Shown piece after piece: positions 8,201-15,677 of a DNA stretch of 36,311 nt. The notes under the pieces were generated by a model. That model did no database searches and was not told the origin of the DNA. It worked only from the letters and a program-made list of their open reading frames with translations. Both the position numbers and the translations under genes were made by a program. How positions within the stretch are numbered: the first letter of the stretch is position 1; the number at the start of each line of letters is the position of its first letter. The DNA is from a virus, in the IMG/VR virus record IMGVR_UViG_3300030451_004680, positions 1 to 36,311 of that record; one strand, written 5' to 3'.

Positions 8201-10612
8201 AGCATCAACTTGAGCAGTGCCAAAAGTTGCAGGGTTTGTATCTGGATTTATTAATAATTTTGTTGACGAAATAGCCGTACCTGCCAACACTTCAATTGTA
8301 TCAGGAGATAATCCTAATGTGCCATTAGCCTGTACATAATAACTTTGACCTGGAGTAAGACCACTTTGTGCATCATCTGTAGAACCTGCTGTCTGTATTG
8401 TTGCCGTAGCACCATCGGCATAAGCACCATCAGATATACCTACAAAATTTTCAGACGTTAAAATTGATTGTTGGCTTTCATTACTAAAAACATAACCTGT
8501 TCCATCAGATGAACTTCCGTGATCCCTAGATAATATAACTGTTTTATTTAAATTAGTGTCTACTACCAGTGAGTTTTTCAAAGAATAACTTGAAGCAAAA
8601 ACAGCCGCAGTACCGAAACTTATTGATGTTCCTGACACCGTTCCTACATTGTACGTTCCATAATTAGAATTGCCACCGTCATCATAAACAACAACAACTT
8701 TCCCAGCGTTTGCATCAAAAGCAGCCCCTATTTCCTCGCAAGCAGCACTTTCAAAAACAGCACCAGACCCAAAACTGATGCTTGTACCCGAAACCGTACC
8801 GACTTTAGCAGTACCATACAATGAGTTACCGACATCACCATAAATAACTACTACTTTATTAGCTGCTGTATCATAAACTAAAACAGGACTTAGTGTATTT
8901 GATGAATTAAATACAACAGGCGTTCCAAACGTAATAGACGTAGAACTAATTGTACCAACTGCTACCGTCCCATAATAACCATTTCCACCGTCACGATACG
9001 AAACTAAAACTCTACCAACATCAGGATCATATACTGCACCGTGAATTATGCTGTTAGCACTTTCAAAAGTTGCTTCTGAACCAAAACTAATTGACGTACC
9101 AGAAACCGTTGCAACAACAGCGTTTCCGCTACTTGTGCCACTAGCATAAAAAATTGCAAATTTAGAATTAGCAGTATCAAAAGCAACCCTAATAGATTGC
9201 GTTGTGTTAGTTTTAAAAACTGCTTCTGAACCAAAACTCACACTAGTACCCGATACAGTACCAACAACACAAGTACCGTAACTTGAATTACCTGTATCTC
9301 TGTAAGCAATTACAACTTTATCATTAGATGTATCGTAACCAATATCAAAGTCACTTGTTGCCCCAGCGTTAAAAGTAACAGCCGAACCATAAGTAATAGT
9401 TGTGCCGCTTACTGTTCCAACTATCGCTTTACCTAAATTGTTTGTGGTGTCACTATAAGCAATTATTACTTTGTTATTGTCAGGATCAAAAACACCGCGA
9501 ACATCACCAATTGTTCCGCTTTCAAAAGTTGTTTTAGAGCCAAGTGAAGCTGCAAAAAGTTTATAAACATTACTTACCGTACCATCAGCATTAACGGCAA
9601 CTAACGTACCATCAGATAATGCACCATCTGCCGTAGCTGTAAAACTACTACCACCGCCACCGCCTGATGCTTGGTCTACAAAACCTAGTTGCCCAGACCC
9701 ATCCGTTTTGAGCACCTGGTTGGCACTTCCGTCAGATGTAGGAAAAGACAAACCGTCTAATATAATTTTACCTGTGCCATCTGGCGTAATCGCAATATTT
9801 CCGTTAGACGCAGAAACAATTGCCTGTCCATTTACATCAAGCGATCCTCCCAATTGCGGAGAAGTATCAGCTAAGACACTTGCGATACCGCCTGATCCAC
9901 TTTGATCGTCTACCCAGGCATAATCAGAGCCGTTCCAACTTAATATCTGGTTTGTGCTTGCGCTGCTTCTATTTAAGTGGGTATCGACATCACTATCTGT
10001 ATAACCTGCATTATCCACCCAAGCATAATCTGAACCGTTCCAAGAAAGAACATAGCCGCTAGTAGGGTTAGATTGATTTAAATGGCTATCAACATCGCTG
10101 TTGCCGTAACTCGATGCTGGTGTGCCAAAACTAAGTGTGCCTGATCCATCAGTTTGCAACACTTGGTTTGCAGAACCATCAGACGTTGGAAATGTAAATG
10201 TACTACCAAAACTTGCAAAGTTTGCATCGCCTATTGGTGCGGTTTTTACAAGCCCACCCATGCCACTATGGTTGGAACAATAATATCCTAAATGATCTGG
10301 TGCATCTTGTTCTAGCGTTACCTCAACATACGCGCCTGTCGAACCTGCCGTGCCCACTGTAGTAATTCCTGTGGAAAATGATGATCCACCGCCGTTACTT
10401 TCTGTGCTAAAAACTAAGGGATGCCCACTATTCGAACTATCAGAATTATCTAGACGATAAGTTATGCCCTTTGCCAATGATATTGTTTGTTGTTGTGTTC
10501 CGTCTATATAATATTTACCGCCCGAAACTGTAACGGTAATTGTTGCAACTGCCGCTTTACCTGAAGTATTTATGCTAGGCGCAAACTTTGCTAAATTTCT
10601 ATTTATACTCAT
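5261..10612 (-). CDS. Giant fibre/adhesin: cupredoxin-like domain plus three seven-repeat propeller modules
   Basis: A 1783-residue protein, the largest in the genome. Residues ~22-125 form a cupredoxin-like domain with candidate copper ligands His64, Cys112, His115 and Met118 (C-x2-H-x2-M, as in amicyanin). Residues ~125-325 are linker repeats (ANQVL-x-x-DGSG; LSWNGSDYAWVDD). Three modules follow, at ~362-715, ~875-1215 and ~1345-1695. Each holds seven ~50-residue repeats of the form VYD-x-x-x-x-KVVVAY-x-D-x-GNS-x-YGT-x-VVGTVSGTSISFGS. Each ends in a linker with ENFIGVSDAAYADGATATIQ and AGTAISATKLLIK. It lacks any signal peptide, is Cys-poor and is nearly free of Lys/Arg, as in secreted beta proteins. 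It probably acts in host surface binding. Copper binding and the propeller fold are inferred. Confidence 0.85.
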   Translation of the reverse strand: MSINRNLAKFAPSINTSGKAAVATITVTVSGGKYYIDGTQQQTISLAKGITYRLDNSDSSNSGHPLVFSTESNGGGSSFSTGITTVGTAGSTGAYVEVTLEQDAPDHLGYYCSNHSGMGGLVKTAPIGDANFASFGSTFTFPTSDGSANQVLQTDGSGTLSFGTPASSYGNSDVDSHLNQSNPTSGYVLSWNGSDYAWVDNAGYTDSDVDTHLNRSSASTNQILSWNGSDYAWVDDQSGSGGIASVLADTSPQLGGSLDVNGQAIVSASNGNIAITPDGTGKIILDGLSFPTSDGSANQVLKTDGSGQLGFVDQASGGGGGSSFTATADGALSDGTLVAVNADGTVSNVYKLFAASLGSKTTFESGTIGDVRGVFDPDNNKVIIAYSDTTNNLGKAIVGTVSGTTITYGSAVTFNAGATSDFDIGYDTSNDKVVIAYRDTGNSSYGTCVVGTVSGTSVSFGSEAVFKTNTTQSIRVAFDTANSKFAIFYASGTSSGNAVVATVSGTSISFGSEATFESANSIIHGAVYDPDVGRVLVSYRDGGNGYYGTVAVGTISSTSITFGTPVVFNSSNTLSPVLVYDTAANKVVVIYGDVGNSLYGTAKVGTVSGTSISFGSGAVFESAACEEIGAAFDANAGKVVVVYDDGGNSNYGTYNVGTVSGTSISFGTAAVFASSYSLKNSLVVDTNLNKTVILSRDHGSSSDGTGYVFSNESQQSILTSENFVGISDGAYADGATATIQTAGSTDDAQSGLTPGQSYYVQANGTLGLSPDTIEVLAGTAISSTKLLINPDTNPATFGTAQVDAHLNVSSASANQVLSWNGSDYAWADDSNTSPTITATAAGTLANGDMVILNADGTVSAIGTQSVSAATGSETTFNSSTTNSPHVVYNSNSGKVIVAYDDHGDSSKGKAVVGTISGTTITFGSVVEFASAVEYMDMVYIPNTDKVVICYQDEGNNDYCTAIVGTVSGTSISFGSENNFGDPCYNTRITYDASADKVVVAYRRKSDSHGRAAVGTISGTSISFGSITSFISSYTHQFAVGYDKGAQKTVVAFQDYDGSGRAGYVKVATISGTSISFGSGVTVGNSASNYAFGYDDNASKLAVFYVRAFATRGRTITISGTTPSLGTEASTGMTAGGYRGTSVAYDENAQKLVVVTHSSYNSAYLEYVNGTISGTDISFSTPTVLASHSIDYPTIAYADGSLVTVYMDTANSNYGDYIIFNNAYSITRALTEENFIGVSNAAYSDGATATIQVTGSVDDAQSSLTPAQTYFVQSDGSIGLTPSSPSVVAGTAVSATQLLIKSGQPVERPNTTTMVASGALANGDLVVVNSNGTVSKVGTTTTSQSASIGTAVQFNDGNANSTTAVFDPDNSKVIVGYVESSVSKVVVGTVSGTSISFGSEVTFYNNSSSHMSMVYDTANNKVVIAYVNDDTYGAAVVGTVSGTSMSFGSETVWLSSRADDIEAVYDSAAGAVVIAFMDFDNSYHCKAIAATVSGTSLTFGSAVTINAATTSYIRAGYDSTNSKTVVAFRQSGGKAAVVSCSGTTLSAGSNATFNSNNGSYPMDVVHDVNSGKTVIFYHDQQNSYYGYGVVGTVSGTGITFGTPVQLDATRSNRIGAVYDDDAQKILVAYTDDNDSNKGYYRLGTVSGTSISFGSETEFHGYEVSTGYVTVGAVFDSTNNVVVLAYRGRDASNNLDGYSRVIQNAATVSSSNLTATNFIGVSDAAYADGATATVQIAGSVDDAQSSLTAGQLYYVQTDGTLSTTAASPSVIAGTAISATKLIVKG

Positions 10613-10621
10613 AATTAACTC

Positions 10622-11335
10622 CTAGATTGCGTATTGTTGCACTTGGATAATATCCCCTGCTGAAGCACCAGAAACTAAACTGACACTTGTAGAAGAAATT
10701 GAATAGTCTGTTGTTGGCAGTAATAATATTCCATTTAAATAGACTGCACTTTTTGCAGTGTTATAGCTTCCGCTAAATGCCGTTTGTCCTGATGTTGCCG
10801 TAAATTCTGTAGTAGAATAATTTGCAGATGCACCGCCATATTCAACTACTTCAACAATATCTCCAGCATCAGCGCCAGTGCTTAAAACAACCGCAGTTCC
10901 CGATGTTGCAGTGAATGAAGCGGCATCAATTTTCGCCCCATTTATGAAAAGCAAAATATTGCCCACAGTATAATTTACGGAAAATGATGTTTGATTGGCT
11001 GTTGCTGTAAACGCTGTAAAATTATGCGCTGCACCTGACAATGTGAGGTCTGCTGCCGTAGGGCTAATAAATACTATTGCTGACCCTGATAAATTTAATA
11101 ACGAACCTGTAGAACTACTAATTAACGTCCTGGTCAATGTCGTACCGCTATGTGTGTACGTACCAGTGCCAATTTCAAATGCAGAACCATCTTCTATAAC
11201 GTAACGGACGGTATCCCCATTAGAAATACCGCCCTGTGCGAATGTTTGAAAGCCACTTTCAGCAGCGCCTAATGTGATAGTGCCAGTTGAAGTTGTTGAC
11301 GTTGCAACTTTGACCCTATCTGCAAATTTAACCAT
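10622..11335 (-). CDS. Tail/fibre base protein with repeated beta modules
   Basis: A 237-residue protein beginning [19 protein letters not shown]. It contains [20 protein letters not shown] and [20 protein letters not shown], a domain very common in marine phages just upstream of long fibres. Residues ~105-237 hold two copies of a ~65-residue unit ([28 protein letters not shown] / [27 protein letters not shown], read in halves), each closing in [12 protein letters not shown] or [11 protein letters not shown]. It probably links fibre proteins to the tail. The name is by pattern and position; no enzymatic residues are visible. Confidence 0.8.
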   Translation of the reverse strand: MVKFADRVKVATSTTSTGTITLGAAESGFQTFAQGGISNGDTVRYVIEDGSAFEIGTGTYTHSGTTLTRTLISSSTGSLLNLSGSAIVFISPTAADLTLSGAAHNFTAFTATANQTSFSVNYTVGNILLFINGAKIDAASFTATSGTAVVLSTGADAGDIVEVVEYGGASANYSTTEFTATSGQTAFSGSYNTAKSAVYLNGILLLPTTDYSISSTSVSLVSGASAGDIIQVQQYAI

Positions 11336-11338
11336 TAC

Positions 11339-11473
11339 TTAGCCTTTATCTACATCAATTTTTTTTTCTGCGTCTTTTTTTGTATCCACAGTAACTGTAA
11401 TACCTTTTTGCTTTATTTTTTCAGCATGTTCATCTGGAACTACTGTAAAATTATGGTGTGTTTTTTCTGTCAT
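11339..11473 (-). CDS. 44-residue charged protein
   Basis: MTEKTHHNFTVVPDEHAEKI opens a 44-residue, Lys/Asp-rich product ending KKIDVDKG. It fills the gap between two tail genes exactly: its stop is 3 bases before the next start, and its ATG lies 1 base after the previous stop. This tight packing is the main evidence that it is real. It has no membrane segment or recognisable domain. Charge pattern and position suggest a small accessory or assembly factor, with low certainty. Confidence 0.6.
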   Translation of the reverse strand: MTEKTHHNFTVVPDEHAEKIKQKGITVTVDTKKDAEKKIDVDKG

Positions 11474-11474
11474 T

Positions 11475-11846
11475 TTATGATGGATCAGGTATGCCGATTG
11501 TAAATGATGCCAGGTTAAATGTATTGCCTGATGTGACGCTTTGTGACGCTGTCAAAGACCCTGTAGCCAAAAGCCTACTGTTGCTTGTATCGACAACGGC
11601 ATAGTGAGTAGCAGTGCCAGTAGCTGTTATGCTGCCATCTGTAATAGATGCTGCTGTCACTTCTCTACCACCACCGCTTCTATCGGCTGGTGCGCCAATA
11701 CTGAGTGATGTAGAATTACCTAATGCATATGTTGCGTTAGCTTCAGTGTATGTTGTCGCTTCCTGTGAAGTGACCAGAACCTTATTGGCTTCGGTGTCCA
11801 AAACTGATAATCCATTATCAAACACCCTGTTCCCTAAACTTGCCAT
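11475..11846 (-). CDS. Small conserved virion-region protein
   Basis: A 123-residue, Ser/Thr/Ala-rich, beta-type protein (MASLGNRVFDNGLSVLDTEA...). The segment SITDGSITATGTATHYAVVD followed by SRLLATGSLTASQSVTSG and a short TIGIPDPS end is typical of small proteins encoded between adaptor and fibre genes in marine podovirus-like genomes, possibly decorating the tail or head. It follows the adaptor gene by 9 bases in the same operon. There is no catalytic motif. The structural role is inferred from context. Confidence 0.75.
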   Translation of the reverse strand: MASLGNRVFDNGLSVLDTEANKVLVTSQEATTYTEANATYALGNSTSLSIGAPADRSGGGREVTAASITDGSITATGTATHYAVVDTSNSRLLATGSLTASQSVTSGNTFNLASFTIGIPDPS

Positions 11847-11855
11847 ATTTTTCTC

Positions 11856-12476
11856 CTATGAGTAGCTATTTATGTCCATTCGCAAACCTGACCCACCAAA
11901 CTTGGCTTTGTCATTGTTAGCATTTATACCACTTATTGCACTTTGATACAACGCTGACCAAGTTGCTAACCTGGCATCATCAATAAGATATGGCGCTGAG
12001 TGAATGAGTGTGCCGTATAAGTAAGTATCTGGAAAATGCTCTAACACCCAATTAGAAGCCACTGTACTGCTAAGTGGTGTTGTTTTAGCATAATAATATA
12101 TTTGTCCTGTATGTGACGTATCTGGCGTAGGATAAACCTCAAAACTACCTGAAATAACAGAATAACATTCTGGTGTTCCTGTTGCATTTGCAGCTTGAAA
12201 ACGTTTTTTCTGCAAGGACAATGGTGTAACCAGGTCAAGCACTCTTTCATCTGCTGTCAAATGAAATCTTACAACCTCTAAAAAATCTGATGGTAAAGCT
12301 GTAAATCTGCCATCTATTGCAGCGTTTGCACGTTTTTCCATGCGCCAATGACGTATCTCTCTATCGAAACTTGCCTCTGCTAATGTAATAAAATCAGGTA
12401 TTTTATCAGTCAAATCGTCACGATTTAGCCAATTTGCAACAGATGTTTGTAGCTCTGTGTAAGTTGTTATTGCCAT
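11856..12476 (-). CDS. Head-tail adaptor, SU10/P22 gp4-like
   Basis: A 206-residue protein starting MAITTYTELQTSVANWLNRD. The N-terminal region (ELQ-x-x-V-x-x-WLNR-x-DL-x-x-KIPDFI-x-LAEA-x-F-x-R-x-IRHWRME) matches the adaptor family of SU10-like and P22-like short-tailed phages, which docks beneath the portal and connects it to the nozzle. The middle has the typical LPSDFLEVVRFHL and the PECYSV/FEVYPTP beta strands. The C-terminal half is helical (HFPDTYLYGTLIHSAPYL). Length fits the family. It comes from the same operon as the nozzle-like gene. Confidence 0.8.
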   Translation of the reverse strand: MAITTYTELQTSVANWLNRDDLTDKIPDFITLAEASFDREIRHWRMEKRANAAIDGRFTALPSDFLEVVRFHLTADERVLDLVTPLSLQKKRFQAANATGTPECYSVISGSFEVYPTPDTSHTGQIYYYAKTTPLSSTVASNWVLEHFPDTYLYGTLIHSAPYLIDDARLATWSALYQSAISGINANNDKAKFGGSGLRMDINSYS

Positions 12477-12485
12477 TTCTAGCTC

Positions 12486-14183
12486 CTAAAATACCCCTGG
12501 TGCATTAGCTTTCCTTGCACTATCTATCATACTTCCGCTAATTCTTCCACCTGAAAGAAGGTCATTAGCAAATCGTAATGCTGCACCACGCCCTAATCTT
12601 TTTTCTATTTCTATAAAAGTATCAGCTAATTCTACTGCGCGATCATCCATAACTTGTTTTGATGCTGCTGGTGACATTTCGTATTGTTTATAATCTGCTG
12701 ATGTAGGAACAAGCAAACCGCCAGTGCCTTTCGCACGTTGCATTTCTGCTTTATCAACAAATAATAGATTTGCTGGTACACCGCCACCGCCTTGATCTAA
12801 ATTATATGATGCTCCAATTTTATCAATGTAAGTATCATAAGTGCTATGAATATCTGGCGTTGTTGGCATCAACCCTTTGTCATAATCAGGAAAAAAACCA
12901 CGATAACCAGCAGTTAAAAAATCCCTACCGATTAAATCTGGATTAGCTAATGCTACTCTAATTTGACCTATATTTGGCACACCAGCTTTCTGCAACGCAT
13001 CCCTGTCTAAACCTTTAATAAATGCTGCACGTTCTGACCCTGTCGCAATATTAGCAATATATTCTGCCATATAATTTGGGTCTGCTATAGATTTAAAATC
13101 TGCAAACGGATAAACTGTATAGCTTTTAGTTTTAGGATTACCTTTTGCAGTAAGTACTTCGTTACCATCTTTATCTACAACTTTGTCACTTTTTGATACG
13201 CCAATTTTTCTAATATGTGCATCAATGTCAGGAATTTTGTCACGCAATATTGGATTGCTGTTACTTGTCATAGCTGCCCTAAATGCTTCGCCGACAGCCT
13301 CTCCAGTGTGTTTAGCAAAATCTCCAGATTTATCGCCCATTTGCAAAAATGTAAAAAATGCATCATCACTGCTTGCAGCTTCTCTTAATTGTGATGACAT
13401 TGCCGATAAAGCAGATGCATATCCATAAATGTCCATAAATTCTGCACCAGCTTGCACATCTACTGGATTAGCTAAACGTAAATCTCCTATCTGCGTAACT
13501 GTTTTTCTTGCTGTTGGATCACCTACTAAACCCATAATGGTTTTTCCAGCTAAATCATTAAAGGTTAATGGCTCTGGCGGTGTCATTTCGTTTGACAATA
13601 ACCCTCTACTGTAATGGTCATCTATAATACTTGAGCGTTGTGCTTTCATATTAGAAAAGCCAGAACCTTTGCCCTCATTTGCTTTGCCCATAACATCTAA
13701 CGCAGACGGTTCATCGCCCATATTTCTACGCAAGTCAGAGCCGATCATTTCATATGCGCCACCTAGACCACTACCCATTACTGGTACTTCACCTGGTTGC
13801 GTAAATCTTTCTACTAAATCGTCTGTTATTGCTTTTTGTGTAGGTGAACCGCCTAACAATCCTTCCATTACACCCTGGACAGGCGTTAGGTAGCCTCTAG
13901 CAGCCAGGGCAGCAGGTGTAAGAGCTAATGCCATCTCTAAACCCATGTCTAATGCTGCACGTTTTCTAGCTTCTGCTGTTTGCTCTGGGTCAAACACAAC
14001 ACGACTTGCCGCCATGCTGTCTGACATACCTTCTAGTGGATTTGCTTCTCCTATAAATTCTGCTGCTGGACGTAAATTAGGCGGTGTTATGTACTCAAAT
14101 AAACCGCCAATTGCTTCATCTAACGCTCTGCGTCTCTCTTGACCTGCTTCTCTGCTAAAAAAATGAAACAAATTGTGCGACAT
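12486..14183 (-). CDS. Large virion-associated protein, probable internal/ejected protein
   Basis: A 565-residue protein. I chose ATG 14183 (MSHNLFHFFSREAG), which forms TAATG with the upstream stop, over the TTG at 14189. The N-terminal 120 residues are Ala/Leu-rich amphipathic helix (MGLEMALALTPAALAARGYL), and the middle and end are mixed alpha/beta (FLQMGDKSGDFAKHTGEAVG, TAGYRGFFPDYDKGLMP). Similar large proteins are encoded between terminase and adaptor in marine podovirus-like phages without an assigned role. Size, soluble character and late-operon position suggest an internal virion or ejected protein. No peptidase or transglycosylase motif was evident. Confidence 0.7.
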   Translation of the reverse strand: MSHNLFHFFSREAGQERRRALDEAIGGLFEYITPPNLRPAAEFIGEANPLEGMSDSMAASRVVFDPEQTAEARKRAALDMGLEMALALTPAALAARGYLTPVQGVMEGLLGGSPTQKAITDDLVERFTQPGEVPVMGSGLGGAYEMIGSDLRRNMGDEPSALDVMGKANEGKGSGFSNMKAQRSSIIDDHYSRGLLSNEMTPPEPLTFNDLAGKTIMGLVGDPTARKTVTQIGDLRLANPVDVQAGAEFMDIYGYASALSAMSSQLREAASSDDAFFTFLQMGDKSGDFAKHTGEAVGEAFRAAMTSNSNPILRDKIPDIDAHIRKIGVSKSDKVVDKDGNEVLTAKGNPKTKSYTVYPFADFKSIADPNYMAEYIANIATGSERAAFIKGLDRDALQKAGVPNIGQIRVALANPDLIGRDFLTAGYRGFFPDYDKGLMPTTPDIHSTYDTYIDKIGASYNLDQGGGGVPANLLFVDKAEMQRAKGTGGLLVPTSADYKQYEMSPAASKQVMDDRAVELADTFIEIEKRLGRGAALRFANDLLSGGRISGSMIDSARKANAPGVF

Positions 14184-14449
14184 TACCACTTAACCCTATT
14201 TGCCCAATATGCTGCCGACATTTTACCTTTAGCTATATTCTTTGCATGTCTTGCCTTAAATGACTTTGCACGTTTTGTCATTTTTTTATCGCCAGTTTTG
14301 CCCTGCTGACCAAATCGTATAGTTTTTACTTTGTCACCTTCTTTTGCTACAACAATATGTGACTTAGTTTTGTGATTAGGTGTACGTTTAGGTTTGTTGT
14401 ATCCCTCTACACCTGCACGTTTTAATCTAGGGTCTTTTTCTTTTGGCAT
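14183..14449 (-). CDS. Basic Lys/Arg-rich protein, 88 residues
   Basis: MPKEKDPRLKRAGVEGYNKP opens an 88-residue, strongly basic protein. Its second half carries HIVVAKEGDKVKTIRFGQQG and then TKRAKSFKARHAKNIAKGKM and SAAYWANRVKW. This RFGQQG / K-x-RQ-x-x-FKARH-x-x-NI-x-KGK-x-SAAYWANRVKW pattern is a recognisable DUF-type domain in phages and algal viruses, often a conserved small virion or DNA-associated protein. It is coupled to the next gene by TAATG. Charge suggests nucleic-acid contact, perhaps inside the head. The biochemical role is unknown. Confidence 0.75.
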   Translation of the reverse strand: MPKEKDPRLKRAGVEGYNKPKRTPNHKTKSHIVVAKEGDKVKTIRFGQQGKTGDKKMTKRAKSFKARHAKNIAKGKMSAAYWANRVKW

Positions 14450-14456
14450 TTAAATA

Positions 14457-14948
14457 TCAAGGAAACATTTTTTCGTAATAAGTATCATAATTCATATCTC
14501 TTGGTATTCTGCCATATAATTGCTCATTAAGATACTTATCATAAAAATTTGGATCAAACGGTCTAGCCATACCGCTATCGTTTGTTCTTTCACCAAGTAT
14601 TTTTGCTGATGTGCCAAATCCAGATGTTTGTGTTGGTGGGAATAAAGCATTTGCTATATCACTTAACAATCCACCACCCTGAAAAACACCGCCACTAGCA
14701 TTTGCGCCACCACGATCAAACATATCTTTCATGTTTTTATATGCACCAAAATCAATGTCCATACCGCCTAATAATCCACCACGTTTTGGAAAGTTAGATT
14801 TTTCCATACGTTCCATGTAACGATTAGCAGCCATCTCACCACGACTTTTTCCTATCGTTTTAGCAGTGCGTTTGTAATAATCTTTGTCACGGTCTTTTAA
14901 ACCGAACCCCATCTGCAAGTCGTTAGCAATGTCACTAAGCAAACCCAT
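14457..14948 (-). CDS. 163-residue Gly/Met/Tyr-rich protein of unknown function
   Basis: It begins MGLLSDIANDLQMGFGLKDR and reuses that opening internally (GGLLSDIANALFPP), suggesting an internal duplication. The central part is Gly/Asn-rich (GGLLGGMDIDFGAYKNMKDM, DRGGANASGGVFQGG). The C-terminal part is Tyr-rich (FYDKYLNEQLYGRIPRD, YDTYYEKMF). The start is fixed by a TAATG overlap with the upstream 16-residue gene. The family is not recognised. Neighbours are small basic genes and a large virion protein, so a minor virion or assembly role is likely. Confidence 0.65.
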   Translation of the reverse strand: MGLLSDIANDLQMGFGLKDRDKDYYKRTAKTIGKSRGEMAANRYMERMEKSNFPKRGGLLGGMDIDFGAYKNMKDMFDRGGANASGGVFQGGGLLSDIANALFPPTQTSGFGTSAKILGERTNDSGMARPFDPNFYDKYLNEQLYGRIPRDMNYDTYYEKMFP

Positions 14949-14998
14949 TACTTTTTCTTGCCGCCTTTTTTCTTACCGCCTTTGTGATACCCTGGCAT
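14948..14998 (-). CDS. 16-residue Lys/Gly micro-peptide (MPGYHKGGKKKGGKKK)
   Basis: A 17-codon frame, TAATG-coupled at both ends (upstream to the 58-residue gene, downstream to the 163-residue gene). Its sequence closely parallels the 20-residue peptide encoded about 240 bases upstream: both start MPGY and continue as Gly/Lys blocks ending GGKKK. Two independent copies of the pattern, each tightly coupled, argue for translation. The peptide would be a polycation able to bind DNA or acidic surfaces. That is inference. Confidence 0.55.
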   Translation of the reverse strand: MPGYHKGGKKKGGKKK

Positions 14999-15174
14999 TA
15001 CTTTTTTCTCCTTGCTTTTTTCTTTGCAGCCTCACTTAACTCAGAAAAATGATATAATCTTTTGCTAGTTTTTCCATGAGTTTTACCAGAATGAAGTTGT
15101 CCATTTGGCATTTTGTGCATACCGCCTGAGTGTTTTGTACCATCTTTAAAATAATGAGCTACACCTTTAACCAT
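14998..15174 (-). CDS. 58-residue basic His/Lys-rich protein
   Basis: MVKGVAHYFKDGTKHSGGMH begins a 58-residue product with KMPNGQLHSGKTHGKTSKRL and a Lys/Arg-rich end (AAKKKARRKK). The motif H-x-FKDGT-x-x-x-GG-x-HKMPNG-x-x-HSGKTH is known from small phage proteins whose length varies. It is TAATG-coupled to both neighbours. It carries a strongly positive C-terminus like the rest of this gene chain. The role is unknown; it is a candidate DNA-binding or capsid-interior peptide. Confidence 0.65.
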   Translation of the reverse strand: MVKGVAHYFKDGTKHSGGMHKMPNGQLHSGKTHGKTSKRLYHFSELSEAAKKKARRKK

Positions 15175-15236
15175 TATTTCTTTTTACCGCCCTTTTTCTT
15201 AGAGCCTTTCTTTTTTCCCATTCCGTATCCAGGCAT
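15174..15236 (-). CDS. 20-residue Lys/Gly micro-peptide
   Basis: The peptide is MPGYGMGKKKGSKKKGGKKK: 10 of 20 residues are Lys, and there is no acid residue. It starts one base after the stop of the 86-residue basic gene and ends in a TAATG overlap with the 58-residue gene. It is a near-parallel of the 16-residue micro-gene two genes downstream. Its size lies below normal gene-calling limits. Evidence is the coupling plus the duplicate. Confidence 0.55.
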   Translation of the reverse strand: MPGYGMGKKKGSKKKGGKKK

Positions 15237-15237
15237 T

Positions 15238-15498
15238 TTAAGCACTCCTTTTCTTTGCTGCTTTTGCTTTTTTCCATAAATCGGCATCAGCTTTTCTCGC
15301 ACCGCCTTTGCCACTAATAAAACTATTTACTCTGCCCATGCTCCACGCTGCCATTGGCACATTGCGCGACCCAGAACTCAAATACGCAGCATCACCGCGT
15401 TTTTTAACTTGTCGCAGAATACCAATAGGTATACCACTTTCTTTTGCTTTCTTTGCTAAAGCACTTCCACTACTTCTTTTTTTTGGCTTGGGCGGCAC
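15238..15498 (-). CDS. DUF5872-like small basic protein
   Basis: An 86-residue protein. After a Lys-rich start (MPPKPKKRSSGSALAKKAKE) it has SGIPIGILRQVKKRGDAAYL, then MAAWSMGRVNSFISGKGGAR and KADADLWKKAKAAKKRSA. The G-I-x-x-GIL-R-x-V-x-x-RG-x-A-A-x...W-x-x-x-RV-x-SFI-x-G...KAD-x-DLW pattern matches the DUF5872-type family found in phages, giant viruses and some bacteria, whose function is unknown. It overlaps the end of the upstream basic gene by 29 bases. Net charge and company suggest a DNA-packaging or capsid-interior role. Confidence 0.7.
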   Translation of the reverse strand: MPPKPKKRSSGSALAKKAKESGIPIGILRQVKKRGDAAYLSSGSRNVPMAAWSMGRVNSFISGKGGARKADADLWKKAKAAKKRSA

Positions 15499-15661
15499 GA
15501 CTTTTACTCACTTTCTTAACATCTATTGGCAATCCAAGTTTATATTTTCTTTTAGTTTCTAAAATTTCTTTTTCTTTCTTTGAAGGGTTTTTAGAACCTG
15601 ATAAATATTTTTTTGGAACACCTTTTTTTGTTTTAGCAACTTTTTTAAATTTTCTAGCCAT
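15470..15661 (-). CDS. 63-residue Lys-rich protein after terminase
   Basis: MARKFKKVAKTKKGVPKKYL opens a 63-residue product ending KKVSKSRAAQAKKKK; about a third is Lys. I chose this ATG, 16 bases beyond the terminase stop, rather than an upstream in-frame ATG that would overlap the terminase gene by ~150 bases. The segment KKYLSGSKNPSKKEKEILET resembles small phage proteins of the 'KKYLSG' type with DUF status. It is the first of the chain of small basic genes. No domain allows a functional name. Confidence 0.65.
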   Translation of the reverse strand: MARKFKKVAKTKKGVPKKYLSGSKNPSKKEKEILETKRKYKLGLPIDVKKVSKSRAAQAKKKK

Positions 15662-15677
15662 ACCTATACTTAACACA

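Noticed and set aside
9046-9234. Leftward 62-residue Leu-rich frame inside the giant adhesin gene
   Set aside because: It is in another frame of a long real gene on the same strand, with no ribosome site.
5261-10612. CRISPR-like or tandem DNA repeats
   Set aside because: The repeats are diverged protein-coding units of ~150 bases in frame, without identical short repeats and spacers.
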